64,000 nt of DNA from Hymenobacter radiodurans (GCF_004355185.1 NZ_CP037922.1:1922001-1986000); one strand, 5' to 3'. Counted from the first letter of the stretch, positions 8,270 through 20,180 are shown. The notes: generated by a model not told the origin, from the sequence alone. Made by a program: numbers and translations.

Positions 8270-9983
8270 TACTTCACACTCATACTCTTATCCCGCGCGC
8301 CCTTAAACTCCGACCCCGCTTTCCACTGCGGAAACGTCGTTTCTCCGGCTAAGCGCTGACCTACGCGGAAGTACAGCTGCGCGTCTTGAGCGATGCCGGA
8401 TAGGTCCCATTTGGGGTCGAACTGGTCGGCGGGCTTGTGGTACATGTTGGTGGTGTAGTTCTGGCGCTGCTCAGCGATGTACTCCTTGCCACGGGTGCGG
8501 CTCTCGAAGCCACCGCTGGCGTAGAGCGAGGGCACGCCGACGTGGGCGAAGCTGAAGTGGTCGGAGCGATAGAACATGCCGGTTTCGGGCGTCTGATCGG
8601 GGAGGATGTAGCGATCTTGTTCCTTAGCGGCGGCGCGGGCGTACTCCTCCAGCTCCGACTGGCCGTAGCCGATGACGGTCAGGTCCTTCATCTTGCCGTA
8701 GGGCCAGAGCATGTCCATGTTCAGGTCGGCCACGGTTTTGTTGAGCGGAAACACCGGATGCTGGGCGTAGTAAGCCGAGCCCAGCAGGCCCTGTTCTTCG
8801 CCCGTCACGGCCAGAAACACGATGCTGCGGGCGGGCTTCTGGGGGCTTTTTGGAAGGCTTCGGCAATACTCAGCAGGGCAGCGAGGCCAGTGCCATCGTC
8901 CACAGCGCCGTTGTAAATGGAGTCGCCAGCAATGGCTTTGCCCACGCCAAAGTGGTCCCAGTGCGCCGAGTAGATGATGTACTCATTGGGACGAGTAGTG
9001 CCGGGTATCATCGCCAGCACGTTGCGGCTGGTCTGGCGGCGCAGCTTATTCTGAATGCTGGCTGAAACCGTGAGGCCCGCGAGTGGGCGAGGACGGAAGC
9101 CTTTCTGATTAGCAGCGGTGTAAAGCTGGTCGTAGTTCTGGCCAGCGGCTTGGAAGAGGCGCTTGGCCGCGTCGAGCGTCAGCCAGCCTTCAATGGCGCA
9201 CTTGCTGGCGCCTTTGTCGGCGGTTTGGGCGCGCAGTTTAGGGCTGATAGCCCCGCTCAGCACCACCGACCACGGGTAGGCGGCCGGCTTGGTGTCGTGC
9301 ACGATGAGCACGCCGGCGGCGCCTTGGCGAGCGGCTTCCTCGTATTTGTAAGTCCAGCGGCCATAGTAGGTCATGGCCTTGCCTTTAAACAAGGTGGTAT
9401 CGGTGCCTGCGTTGCCGGGGTCATTTACGAAGACCACTACGGTTTTGCCTTTCACGTCGAGGCCGGCGTAGTCGTTCCAGCCGTATTCGGGGGCCACCAC
9501 GCCGTAGCCGGCAAATACCAGCGGCGAGTTGGTGACGGCTACCTGGGGCTGCTCGCGCTGGGTGAAAGCTACAAAATCGGTCTTGTATTGCAGGTTCAGG
9601 CTTTTGCCGTTGCCCTTGATCTGCATGGTAGCGGCCGGGGTGCCGGTTATTTCCACCAGCGGCACGGCCTGAAAGTAGCTGCCATCGGGGCCGGGCTTAA
9701 GGCCAAGCTGCTTGAATTGGTCGGCCAGATACTTAGTGCTGCGCTCCTCGCCCACGGTAAACGGCTTGCGGCCCATCATCTCATCCGACGACACCGCTTG
9801 CAGGTACTTGCTGATGCTAGCCGAGCTGATGGTATCGGTAGAAGCGGCGGTTTCGGTGGTGGCGGTAGCTGAAGCTTCGGGCTGAGAAGCCTCGGTAGTG
9901 TTGGAAGCGGGTTGCGACTGGCAGCCGGCTAGCGCTAGGCCAAGCAGCCCAGCAGCGGCAACAGAACGAGTGATGTGTAGCAT
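8269..9983 (-). CDS. M28 family zinc aminopeptidase, lipoprotein, apparent frameshift
   Basis: The protein has a lipoprotein signal (LGLALAGC), a protease-associated (PA) insert (residues about 140-280) and an M28 core. Zinc ligands and catalytic residues are visible: SAHWDHFG, NGAVDDGTG, TGEEQGLLGS, LNMDM and YRSDHFSFA. The frame breaks between QKAPRSP and FLAVTGEEQ at the G5 run 8841-8845. One added G joins the halves as a 571-residue protein with the expected core spacing. The enzyme probably trims N-terminal residues from peptides outside the inner membrane. A Thr/Ala/Ser-rich linker follows the lipid-modified Cys. Confidence 0.88.
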
Positions 9984-10126
9984 GTGAGTATGGCTGTTTA
10001 ACCTCGAAGTCCAAATAGCGAATTTCGAGGGAATTGAGGACGGGCTGGCAAAAAGAAATTCGATTTATCAATAGTAGCGGATATTCGCTTACGAATTCTA
10101 CGCCCAGATCCTTCATCTTGCAGCCT

Positions 10127-10888
10127 ATGCACGCTCGTATCCAAACGGCTCTCACCCAACTCGAAGCTACCCACAACGTTCGCGTCCTCTATGCTTGCGA
10201 GTCAGGCAGCCGGGCCTGGGGCTTCCCTTCGCCCGACAGCGACTACGACGTGCGCTTCATCTACGCGCACCCCACCGACTGGTACCTGACGCTGGATGAA
10301 GGGCCCGATACGCTCAACTTCCCCGTGGATGAAGAGTTCGATTTGGCCGGTTGGGAGCTGCGCAAGGCGCTGAAACTGCTGCGCGGCTCCAACGCAGCGT
10401 TGTTTGAGTGGCTACAGTCGCCGGTAGTGTATCGGGAGGCGCTGGATTTTCGGGCGGCGTTGCAGCCGTTTATGGGTGGATGCTTTAATCCGCGGGCCGG
10501 TTTACACCACTACCTGGGCCTAGTGCGACGCGGAGTGGAAGATGATTTGACGGGCGAGGAGGTGCGGCTGAAGCGGTTATTTTACGCGTTGCGCTCGGCC
10601 CTTGCGGCCCGCTGGATTCGGGAGCGGCCCGCCGATTTACCCCCCATGGAGTTTCGGCAGTTGCGGGAGCTACTGCCGGCCGCGTTGAATGCAAGTGTCG
10701 ATGAACTGTTGGCCTGCAAAGCCACGGCCGATGAAAAAACTACCGTGCCGTCGCCGTCGGAGTTACTGATGTTTTTGCGGGAGGAATATGAGGCTAGTCA
10801 AGCGGTGCGTAATACATTGCTAGTTCCGGCTGCTGGGGCCGTTTCAGGGGTGGATGCATTATTTAGGCGATTGGTAAAGAAGGCTTAA
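10127..10888 (+). CDS. RlaP-type nucleotidyltransferase (RNA-repair polymerase-beta superfamily), copy 1
   Basis: I choose the ATG at 10127 (MHARIQTAL) because upstream in-frame sequence has no family similarity; this gives 253 residues. The motif GSRAWGFPSPDSDYDVRFIY is the GS...DxD signature of polymerase-beta-type nucleotidyltransferases, and the remainder matches the RlaP-like family associated with RNA repair operons. Predicted activity is nucleotide or phosphate transfer to RNA ends; the substrate is unknown. It is followed after 29 bp by a second family member on the same strand. Pnkp lies upstream on the same strand, separated by a minus-strand peptidase cluster. Confidence 0.82.
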   Translation: MHARIQTALTQLEATHNVRVLYACESGSRAWGFPSPDSDYDVRFIYAHPTDWYLTLDEGPDTLNFPVDEEFDLAGWELRKALKLLRGSNAALFEWLQSPVVYREALDFRAALQPFMGGCFNPRAGLHHYLGLVRRGVEDDLTGEEVRLKRLFYALRSALAARWIRERPADLPPMEFRQLRELLPAALNASVDELLACKATADEKTTVPSPSELLMFLREEYEASQAVRNTLLVPAAGAVSGVDALFRRLVKKA

Positions 10889-10917
10889 CGTGAGGCCTCA
10901 CGTCACAAACAATCTCT

Positions 10918-11994
10918 ATGACCATCTCCGACCTGCGCCAGCGCGGCCTGATTCTTTTTGAAGCCATCAGCGGGAGCCGCGCCTACGGTACCCATCTGCC
11001 CCACTCGGATACTGATTTGAAAGGCGTATTCATTCTGCCCGAAACCGAGTTCTACGGCCTCGACTACGTGCCTCAGGTCGCCAATGAAACCAACGACGAG
11101 GTGTTCTACGAGCTGCGCCGCTTCGTGGAATTACTGCTCAAAAACAACCCCACCGTTCTGGAACTGCTGGGCACGCCTCCCGACTGCGTTATTTCCCGGC
11201 ATCCGTTGTTCGCGGCATTTCGGGCCGAAGATTTCCTGTCGAAGCTCTGCCGCCAGAGCTTCGCCGAGTACGCCGTGGCCCAGATTCGGAAGGCGCGAGG
11301 CTTGAATAAGAAAATTAATCATCCCGAGCCGCCCACCCGAAAGTCGGTGCTGGACTTTTGCTACGTGACGGTGGGCGCCGGGGCGCAACCGGTGCAGCTG
11401 TGGCTCGCGCACCACGGCTACAGTATTGCCCAATGCGGTCTAGCCAACGTGCCCCACCTTACGGATTTATACGCGCTGTTTGTCGAGGATAAAAAAGCCC
11501 CCCACGGCTACCGAGGCTTGGTGCGCGACCCCGAAACCTCCCAGGATGTGCTGCTGTCGGCCGTGCCGAAAGGGCAGGAGCCAGTGGCGTACTTGAGCTT
11601 CAACCGCAACGGCTACAGCACTTACTGCCGCGTGTTTCGGGAGTACCACGAGTGGGTAAAAAAGCGCAATGCGGAGCGCTATGAGAACACGGTGCAACAC
11701 GGCAAAAACTACGACGCGAAGAATATGCTGCATGTATTTCGACTCCTGCAAATGGCCGAAGAAATTGCCCTCACTGGTCAGCTACACGTGCGCCGGCCCA
11801 ACCGAGATTTTCTGCTGCAAATTCGGCGAGGCGAGTTTGAATATGAAACATTAGTGGAACAAGCCGAGGCGCTGGTAATGCGCGTGGAAGCTGCGTTTGC
11901 CGCCTCCAATTTGCCGGAAGCGCCAGATAAACAAGCCGCCGAGCAACTGCTGATTCGGATGCGGCAGGATTGGTACTCGGCAGCAAGCCGGTAG
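10918..11994 (+). CDS. RlaP-type nucleotidyltransferase, copy 2
   Basis: This 358-residue protein carries ISGSRAYGTHLPHSDTDLKG, again the GS...DxD active-site signature near its N-terminus, followed by an all-helical C-terminal region. It belongs to the same family as the preceding gene but is longer and diverged, so the pair probably have separate substrates or form a hetero-oligomer. Spacing is 29 bp and both genes likely share a transcript. The family is linked with Pnkp-type RNA repair in other bacteria. A TGGGGGGCTTTTTT word (reverse) lies inside the coding region at 11491-11504 without disturbing the frame. Confidence 0.82.
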   Translation: MTISDLRQRGLILFEAISGSRAYGTHLPHSDTDLKGVFILPETEFYGLDYVPQVANETNDEVFYELRRFVELLLKNNPTVLELLGTPPDCVISRHPLFAAFRAEDFLSKLCRQSFAEYAVAQIRKARGLNKKINHPEPPTRKSVLDFCYVTVGAGAQPVQLWLAHHGYSIAQCGLANVPHLTDLYALFVEDKKAPHGYRGLVRDPETSQDVLLSAVPKGQEPVAYLSFNRNGYSTYCRVFREYHEWVKKRNAERYENTVQHGKNYDAKNMLHVFRLLQMAEEIALTGQLHVRRPNRDFLLQIRRGEFEYETLVEQAEALVMRVEAAFAASNLPEAPDKQAAEQLLIRMRQDWYSAASR

Positions 11995-12146
11995 CCGAGT
12001 GGTGCCACAACTCCAAAGGCACCACTCCACATAATTTTTTTTCGTGGCAGCGTGTGGAAAAAAGCCCCCCAGGGCATCATCCTCACGTCGGCCGGCGGAT
12101 AGCTTGGGCTCGACCAGTTTTCTGGCCCATCTAACCTGCCTCGCCT

Positions 12147-15100
12147 ATGTCTCGACACCTACGCTTCGCCTTTGTATTGCTGTATTTGTTGAGCTGGCAG
12201 TCGGCCGCGGCCCAGCAGCGCCTAGCCCAGGGCCGGCAGCGCAGCTACTACACCAAAGTCTTTCGGCTCACCGACGCTCAAACAGTGCGGCTGTATCAAA
12301 AAGGATTGGCGGCTGCAAAAACTAGCTTTTTCACCCAGCCCGTCGATTCGTTTCTTACCGACAGCCTCCGCCAGTGGCGCCGCCCGTTGCCGGTGGGCTA
12401 CTACCTGGTGGCGCACACCGAGGGGCCACGCCTGGTGTACTGGCTGCGCTCCGTGACTGACCGCGAGGTGGTAGTACTCGACAATCAGGCAGATCTGGCC
12501 CTGGTAGTGCGCGATACGACTGGCCAACTGCTCGATGGGCAAGCCCAGGTGAGCATAGGCGGGCGCGAACTGCCGTTTGATGCCGCTACGCAGAGCTTCC
12601 GTAAGGCGCGGGGTGGGCGGGGCGGCATTGTGGCCGTTACCCAGGGCGGGCGTACGACGTATCATTTGCTCAACCGAACGTTTCCCTCCAAAACCCAGCA
12701 CACGATCCGCAACGTGGCTAATCGGGTGGTGTTTGGGTTTCCGCTGGGTTACCTCACGGGGCCCGTGCGCAACTTTGTGCGCAGCCTCAAGAGCTTCAGC
12801 TACACGACCACGGGGCTGGTGGGCTTGGTGCGGTCGGTGTTTGATGAAGACGTGCGCGAGGAGCGCCAAAACCAGCGCGAACAGCGGCGCGAGCAGGCCT
12901 GGACGCATTATATGGTGTTTAGCAAGCCTCGCTACCGCCCTCAGGGCGACACGCTGCGGCTGAAGGCGCGGGTGCTGCGCCGCCAGGGTGGGCGGCCCTA
13001 TACCAAGCCGCTTACTTTGTGGCTGAGTAGCAGTGGCAAGGACAAAAAGCTGGCTGTGCTTCGGCCCGAGCGGCCCGGCTCTTACGTCTACGAATTGCCG
13101 CTGACGGATACGCTGGGCCTGCAAAGTGGCCGCACGGTGTATGTGCGGCTAGACGATTCGCGCGAGGTTACCCTGGCCAGCGGCGAGTTTCAACTGGAAG
13201 ATTATGAGTTGAAGAACACCCGTTACACCCTGCGCGTGGCCGAAACCGAGCAGCGCCGGGGCACACCGCAAGCCTTATTTCTGCGCGGCACCGATGCCAA
13301 TGAGTTGAACCTGCTCGATGGGCGGGTGCGGGTGGCGGTGGTGCCCACGCAGGTTACGCGCCTCGCTTTGCCCGTGGTGTTTGTGCCCGACACGCTCTGG
13401 ACGCACGCCCAACCGCTTGACGCTTTGGGTGAAACGCGTCTGAATTTGCCCCCCAACGTGCTGCCCGCCGCCGACTTTAACTATCGCGTAGAAGCCACCT
13501 TTCTCAACTCCGATAATGAGCGCCACGCTGAGCTGGCCAACGTAACCTGCCGCCTCGACCCCGGCCAGCTAACCGTGCAGATCCACAACGATTCGGTGCA
13601 GCTCCGCTTTCAGCAGGCCGGCAAAAATGCCCCCAGAGCGCCACACTTGAGATTTGGCCTTCCAGTTCCATGCTGAAGCAGCCCTTGTTTAGCGGCCCTG
13701 TGCAGCTGCCCCTGGATTTGCCGGTGCAACCCCAGGCTGCTCGATACCTCCTACGTGACGCTACTGGCCGCACTGCCGAATTGAGCCTGACGCCCGCTAA
13801 TGCCGCCCTGGCCCTGCGCTCCGACCGTACCCACGATTCTATTTTTGTGGCCATGGACAACCCGCACCGGCTGCGGTTCTGGTACTTTTTGTATCGGGGC
13901 AACGAGTTGGTGCGCTGGGGCTACAGCACGGAGTTGAACATAGCCGAGCGAGCCAGCAACCCGGAGCCGTGGTTTGCGTCGGTGCAGTACGAATGGGGCG
14001 GAGAAATGCGTACCGATGAGTACAGCATTCCGCTGCTCCAGCGCCAGCTGCAGGTGCGCGCCGAGCAGCCCGCCGTGGCGTATCCCGGCCAGCGCATCCG
14101 CCTCACGTATCATGTAACGGATGGCGGGGGCGCGCCCGTACCCAACGCCGACCTTACTTCCTACGCCTACACCAGCAAGTTTCGGAAGCCCGAAGCTCCC
14201 GAGCTGCCCAGCTTTGAGCCGCCTACCATGGGCCGCCGGGCTGGGCGGCGGTTTCGGTTGGCGGAGCAGTTTGACAATAAACCAGATCAAACCAGCCAAA
14301 AACCGCTCGATTGGGCGCAATGGCGGGCGCAGTTGGGGCTCGATTCGTTGGTGTTTTATCAGTTCCTTTATCCTGAGTTTGGGGTGTTTGGCGAATACCG
14401 CGCCGCGCCGGGCGGCCTGACCCAAGTAGCGCCCTTCGTAGTCGACTCGGGGCGGGTGCAGCCGGCGGCGGCCGTTTACCTCGATGGGGTGCCGATCTAT
14501 ATTCGGGCCCTCAACCACACCGAGCCTTATGCCTTGGTGGCCGACAGCGGCTACCATACCCTCAGCGTGCGCACCGCCACCCGCCTCATTACGCTGCGCG
14601 GCGTGTACCTGCAACCACGCCATAAGCTCACGCTCAGCCTCGACCTGAACTACCCGCGCCCTGACATGACGGTAGAAGAGCGCCCCGCTACGTTTACCAG
14701 TCTGGAGCAAACGGAGCTAAACCGGTATGTGCTGCCCGTAAGCGTTGCCAATTTGCCCCCGGCGCGGTGCCCACGCTCCGGCAGGGGACCCGTTTGCAAG
14801 TGCTGAGCTACCGGCATCGTGTACAGCATGACTATCGAAACCCGGTGTGGCTGGGTGGGCCGTTTCGGGCCGACTCGATGCTGTACCGCGAGGGGAGCGG
14901 GCTGCGGCAGAAGTTTTTGTTTGAGCCCACCTACCGCTACACTTTCGCGCCGGGCCTGCTCAAGCAAACCAGCGTGGAGCCCTACCACTTCGAACGCCTG
15001 CCTAGCTATAGCTACGCTGACTCTATTCCCTTGCGCGGCTTTGCGTACACCGAAGCGGCCGTGCGCAAGCTCCAGGAGCTGTCTATGTTTCAACCAGCTA

Positions 15101-18100
15101 CCACCCGCGCCTGGAGCTTCGTGCAGCTCGATGATACGGTGCAGACCCGCGCCGGCCAAGGTCGGCTAGTGCTGTGGGCGCCGCCTGTGGAAGTCGCTGC
15201 CCAGTCGAAAGTGCCTGATTTGCCGGTGGTTTTATACACGGTAGTTACTCAACCCGGCCAGCCCAAATTCCACCGGTTGCTGCGCGGCTTAATGCCCATA
15301 CAGGGCCTGAAACCGGGGATATACCGCGTGGCTGTACTTCTGGCTGATAGCACCTGCTTAGTGCCCGCCGATGTGGCCGTGCGAGCCGGAGGTACAACCT
15401 ACGTACAGCTTCGGCGCACGCACCGGCAGCCCAAAGGCCCTGTAAGCCGGCGAGTAGGTCGTTTTATTAAGGCTCGCACAATGCAGTCGACTGCGGCGGA
15501 GCAGCCGGCGGTGCGCACGTACAAAGTCCGGGAAACCTCAGCGGCGGAGCGGCGGGGGTGGCTACTCGTGCGCGGCCGGGTACGGGACCAAAGTACGGAG
15601 GAAGGATTGCCGGGCGTCACGGTACTGGTAAAAGGTACGGATGTCGGCGTTTCCAGCAATGCGGACGGCAGCTTCGAGGTGAGCGTGCCACATGGCGGCA
15701 CGCTCGTTTTTTCCTCTGTTGGCTATGTTTCGGAGGAGCGTGTGGTGTGGGGGCGGGAGTTGGAAGTCGATTTGAAGGGAGATACTAAGCAGCTTTCGGA
15801 AGTGGTAGTAACTGGTTATGCGGAAATGAAGCGCTCTAATATGGCATACTCAGTTTCGTCAGTTATGACTGGTAGAATAAGTGGCGTTTCTGTCCGAATC
15901 CGAGGTAACGCCAGCCAGCCGATGACCACGCTCCCGCTCTTCATAGTGGATGGGTTGCCTTTCAATGGTCGGGTCGAAGACATGGACCCCGCTTCCATTC
16001 TTTCTACCACCGTGTTAAAAGGTGCACAAGCAACGGCGCTTTACGGTTCCAAAGCTGCGGGCGGGGTAGTCATCATTAAAACCAAAGCCACCAAAAAGCC
16101 CCGTTCCCTAACCGATCCCACGGCCACCGTCGACGCCGATAACACCCTACCCGACGGTCGCGACCCGCGCCTAGCCCTGCGCCGCCGCTTCTCCGACGTC
16201 GGCTGGTGGCGCCCCAACCTGCTCACAGATGCTCGCGGTCAGGCCACTACCGATGTCACCCTGCCCGACGATGTAACCAGCTGGGATACTTTTGTGCTGG
16301 GTTCCGACGACCACGGCCGCACCGGCAGCGCCACTGCTAGCTTGCGCTCTTTTAAAGGCTTGATGAGCGAACTGGCCGTACCGCGCTTCCTCGTGGCCGG
16401 CGACAAGGCTCAAGTGCTGGGTAAAACCCTCAACTATCTCCCCGACACGGCTCAGGTCACGACCAGTTTTCGAGTGGATGCCACTGTGGCCCGCACCACG
16501 CGCCGTCAGGTCATCACCTCTGCCTTGGATACGCTCACCGTCACGGCCCCCGCCACGGCCGACTCGTTGCAAGTCACGTTTAGTCTGCAAAAACCGGATG
16601 GCTACGCCGATGGGGAAGTGCGCACGGTGCCCGTGTTGCCGGCCGGTACCCGCGAGCGGGTTGGCACCTTTGCGGTGCTCACCGCCGCTGACACGACAAT
16701 GCAGCTGACTTTTGACCCCAAATTGGGCGAAACCACCGTGCGCCTGGAGAGCGACCCGCTGCCGCTGCTGCTGGAGGAAATTCAGCACGTGCAGCAGTAT
16801 GCTTACCTCTGCAACGAGCAGGCGGCCTCCAAACTCAAAGCGCTGTTGCTGGAGCAGCGTATCCGCGCGTTTCTGCACCAGCCGTTTACCCACACCAAAG
16901 ACGTAAACCAGCTGATTCGGCGACTGCGCCAGGGACAGCAGAAGCCAGGATTGTGGGGCACCTGGCCTACCTCACCCATAAGTGCTTGGGCTACTTTACA
17001 TGTACTAGAAGCTTTGCTGGAAGCCGAAAAACAAGGCTATAAGGTGCAGTTCGACCGCGACGAAGTGCAGATTTATCTACTCAAGCAGCTGGACCTAAGC
17101 TTCGCCGAAAAAAGAGATGTAGCCTTCGCGGGGGGCTTTTTTACGATTCCCGACGACCGTCTGCGCCTCTTGCAGCTCCTGCACCGCCTGGGCGCACAAA
17201 CCGATTACGCCACCTATATCAAGCGCTTGGAGCGCGGCCGTCAGGAGCTGGATAGCTATCTGGCCCTCACCCATTTGCGGCAGGAGTTGAAGCTGCCTTA
17301 CCAGTTGGATAGTCTGCGGCGCTACCGCTTTACTACCCAGCTCGGGGGGCTTTTTATGAGGATACCCTGCGAACGAGCACCTATTATCGCCATCTGCTCA
17401 ATAGGCGAGTAGGAACTACCTTACTGGCGTATCGCGTGTTGCGGGCCGCCGGTGGGGGAGGGGAGGAGCTACTGCGCATCCGCACGTATCTGCTGAATCA
17501 GCGGCGCGTGGGGCACTGGGCCAGCACCTATGAGGCTGCCCAGATTCTGGAAACCATCGGCCCCGACTTGTTTGAGACCGGTCGGGCCACGGTAGCGCGG
17601 GTGCAGCTCAGCGGCGGCCTCAATCAAGAGGTCACTCAGTTTCCTTTTGAGGCGAAAATGCCCCCCAGTGCCGGTTCGCTCACGCTGCGCAAGGAAGGGC
17701 TGTTACCGGTATACGCTACCGCCTACCAGACTTTCTGGAACCCACAGCCTGCCGCCCTCGCTACACCCTTCCGCGTAACGACTGCGCTAGCGGGCCAAAC
17801 AGGTACGCAGGTGAAGCTTAGGGCTGGGCAGCCTGCGGAGCTAGTTGTAACGGTAGATGTAGCCGCAGAGGCACGCTATGTGCTCATAGAAGTACCTATC
17901 CCGGCCGGCTGCTCCTACGGCAACAACAAACCGGGCAATTTCTTCGAGGTGCACCGCGAATACCTGCGCCACCAAACCGGCATTTTCATCGACGTACTGC
18001 CCGTGGGCCGCCATACTTTCCGTATTGCTCTGCAACCGCGCTTTCGGGGCCGCTACACGCTCAATCCCGCCCGCGCCGAACTTATGTACTTCCCTACTCG

Positions 18101-18140
18101 CTTCGGCCGCTCGGCCAGCAAGCAGGCCATCGTGGAGTAA
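12147..18140 (+). CDS. Alpha-2-macroglobulin-like protein with embedded CarboxypepD_reg and TonB-plug domains (three apparent frameshifts)
   Basis: Four overlapping frames join into one 1998-residue protein when one base is added at each of three sites: C5 13630-13634, C5 14756-14760 and G6 17344-17349. The order is: signal peptide (SWQSAAAQ); N-terminal macroglobulin and MG2-like domains (about 250-900); a carboxypeptidase-like regulatory domain (about 1138-1215, GRVRDQSTEEGLPGVTVLVK); a TonB-receptor plug (about 1218-1315, IVDGLPFNGRVEDMDPASIL); an A2M domain (about 1345-1420, GWWRPNLLTDARGQATTDV); and a thioester-type domain with YLCNEQAASKL (Cys about 1556). The CxEQ pattern matches the thioester of macroglobulins that trap proteases. 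No beta-barrel follows the plug. Location is periplasmic or outer-membrane associated. A strong terminator follows. Confidence 0.85.
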
Positions 18141-18179
18141 CCTAGAAGCCTAATTTTAACTATTATGATTTTGATAATA

Positions 18180-18220
18180 CAGCAAGAGAGCCCCGGAATT
18201 ATTCCGGGGCTCTCTTGCTG
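18180..18220. terminator. Perfect 20-bp hairpin between convergent genes
   Basis: Arms 18180-18199 (starting CAGCAAGAGAGCCCCGGAAT) and 18201-18220 are exact complements around one base. It sits between the stop of the macroglobulin gene (18140) and the end of the convergent hydrolase (18275), and probably ends transcripts from both sides. There is no long T-tract. Confidence 0.75.
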
Positions 18221-18274
18221 TGTCACTTTACTATTTGATGTCTATTAATCAATATATCAAACAGATATGCATGA

Positions 18275-18927
18275 TTAAGCAAAATGCAGCTGATACCAAC
18301 TAGCGGCCTGTGCTACATCCTGAGGAGTGAGGTTGTGGCCGGCGGGTGCATCGTAGCGCGTGAGTTGGAAGCCCCGACTGGTAAGCAGGTTTGCGTAACG
18401 CTCAGTGGCAGCCGGGTCTACGGTAGGGTCGCGCTGACCGGGCGCAAAAAACACCGGCACCGATTTCTGGGGGCATTTTTGGCATCGTTGTTTGCCGTAG
18501 GGGCGGCAGGTGCTTCACGCAGAGGCTGCATAGGGCGTAGCAGGGCCGCGCCGGCCAACAGCTCTGGGTAGTGTAGCAATACGCTTCCAATGAGGTTAGC
18601 TCCGTTCGAATAGCCTAGCGCCACTAAGTCATGTAAGTCAAAACCCTTCTGGGGGGCAATTTTGTGAAGGAACTCCACCAACTCATGCGTGCGGAAGCGG
18701 ACATCGTCTTCATCGAAGACGCCCATGCCCAAGCGGCGAAAGAAACGAGGCATACCATTTTCCAACACATTGCCGCGCACGCTCAGCACATTAAAGTCCG
18801 CACCAAGCTGGGTTGCGATTGGTAGTAGATCTCGCTCATCTCCGCCTGTGCCGTGGAGCAATAATAACGTCCGGCTGTTCGGCTGCTCTGCGGCCCGGTA
18901 AATGTAAGTAAGAGGCTGGTAATCCAT
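18275..18927 (-). CDS. Alpha/beta hydrolase (carboxylesterase/phospholipase type), apparent frameshift
   Basis: The start region MDYQPLTYIYRAAEQPNSRT leads to LLLLHGTGGDE (oxyanion region), and the nucleophile elbow is GYSNGA. The second half, PVFFAPGQRDPTVDP with a final GHNLTPQD, supplies the acid and histidine. The halves are out of frame at the G5 run 18469-18473. One added base gives 217 residues, the usual length for this esterase group. It lies only 2 bp downstream of a glyoxalase-fold dioxygenase gene. Such pairs are common in Bacteroidota and suggest a joint role in breakdown or detoxification of an aromatic or quinone compound. Confidence 0.88.
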
Positions 18928-18929
18928 AA

Positions 18930-19864
18930 TTAGCTGATAACTGGTAGCTGCGCTTCAATCTGGGCCCGACGGCGTTCGTACTGGGGCGGCAGCAGCAGAT
19001 GCGTACCAAGTTCCGCCAGCGGCTCGTCGATCATAAAACCGGGATTGTCGGTGGCAATCTCAAACAAAATGCCCCCGGCTCCCGGAAATACAGCGAGTGA
19101 AAGTACTGGCGGTCAATCTGCTCCGTAATATTCAGGCCGCGGGCCGCAATCTTCTCACGGAAGCGCATTTCGGTGGCATCATCGGGCACACGAAAAGCAA
19201 TGTGGTGCACCGAGCCACCGGCCACGTGCCCCCGGGCCTCGCCGGGCGCTTCTACCAGGTCGATAATAGCCGCGCTGGGCACAGCATCAGTAGCGAAGCG
19301 GTAGCGGTTCACGTGTTGCTCTACCAGCTTGTAGCCAAAAACGTCGGTCAGAATCTCGGCGGTGCCTTTGATGTTCGTCAGGGTGAGGGTCACGTTGTGA
19401 AAACCCTTCGTCGCTACTGCGTCGCTCACCTCTGCTGTGGTCCAGGGCGTGCGTGGGTCGGGGTTTTTAGCTACGGTCAACTCCAGCTTCAGGCCATCGG
19501 GGTCGAGAAAGGTGAGGTAAGGCTCACCGAATTTTTCGCTAGGCTTATTGAAAGTCACATTGTGCTGCTCAAAGCGCTTCATCCAGAAGTCGAAGCTGCC
19601 CTCAGGTACAGAGTACCCAATTTCGGTGGCCTGGCCAGTGCCACGCCGGCCGGGCGTCATGTGTTGCCAGGGAAAAAACGTCAGAATGGTCCCCGCTGAG
19701 CCCACCTCATCACCAAAGTAGAAGTGGTAGGTGCTGGGGTCGTCAAAGTTGACCGTCTTTTTCAAAAAGCGCAGCCCTAACACTTTGGCGTAGAAGTCAT
19801 AGTTGCGCTGCGCATTGCTAGCAATGGCCGTGATGTGGTGCAGGCCGAGAATCTGATTCGACAT
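18930..19864 (-). CDS. Ring-cleaving dioxygenase of the VOC (glyoxalase) fold, apparent frameshift
   Basis: Two VOC modules are present: [20 protein letters not shown] (about 5-130) and [19 protein letters not shown] (about 150-290). Likely metal ligands are the His of LHHITA, the His of VHHIAFRV and the Glu of the C-terminal ILFEIATD motif. That last motif is out of frame in the raw sequence because the run at 19072-19076 is five bases. One added base gives [16 protein letters not shown] and a 311-residue protein ending QLPVIS at 18930. This matches the MhqO-like dioxygenases that open hydroquinone or catechol rings. The following hydrolase gene starts 2 bp later, which implies one transcript. 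Confidence 0.88.
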
Positions 19865-20109
19865 AAAACGTAAGAGTTGAAGGTGAACAGGGGGTAAACC
19901 AATGCAACACGAAAAAATCTAGCATTAAAGCTAAAATCCTGAAACATCTAGCCATAAGCATACGTAAAAACCATCAGTAGCGCCACTTATGGGAGTCTGG
20001 GGCCTACTGATTGAATAAAAGTGACAGTGAACCAGCGTAAGAGTAAAGTTAGTGTTAGCACGTTAGAAGTATAGTGCATTGCAGTAGTGAGGTGGAATTA
20101 TAAAGCAAC

Positions 20110-20137
20110 AAAAAACCCCTCGCTAGGAGGGGCTTTT
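20110..20137 (-). terminator. Terminator of the beta-helix/ricin gene
   Basis: CCCCTC (20116-20121) and GAGGGG (20127-20132) form a stem around GCTAG, followed on the minus strand by T6. It lies 44 bp past the stop of the minus-strand gene ending at 20181. Nothing else is apparent in the 19865-20180 gap. Confidence 0.75.
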
Positions 20138-20180
20138 GTAAGAAGAATTAAAATGGTAGGAGACGCAGAGAAGAGAGATA

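Noticed and set aside
12222..13124. Long antisense open frame (300 codons) within the macroglobulin gene
   Set aside because: It mirrors the codon pattern of the real gene, has no recognisable domain and no initiation context. Similar long shadows lie opposite other GC-rich genes (for example 26190-27245 and 29699-30907).
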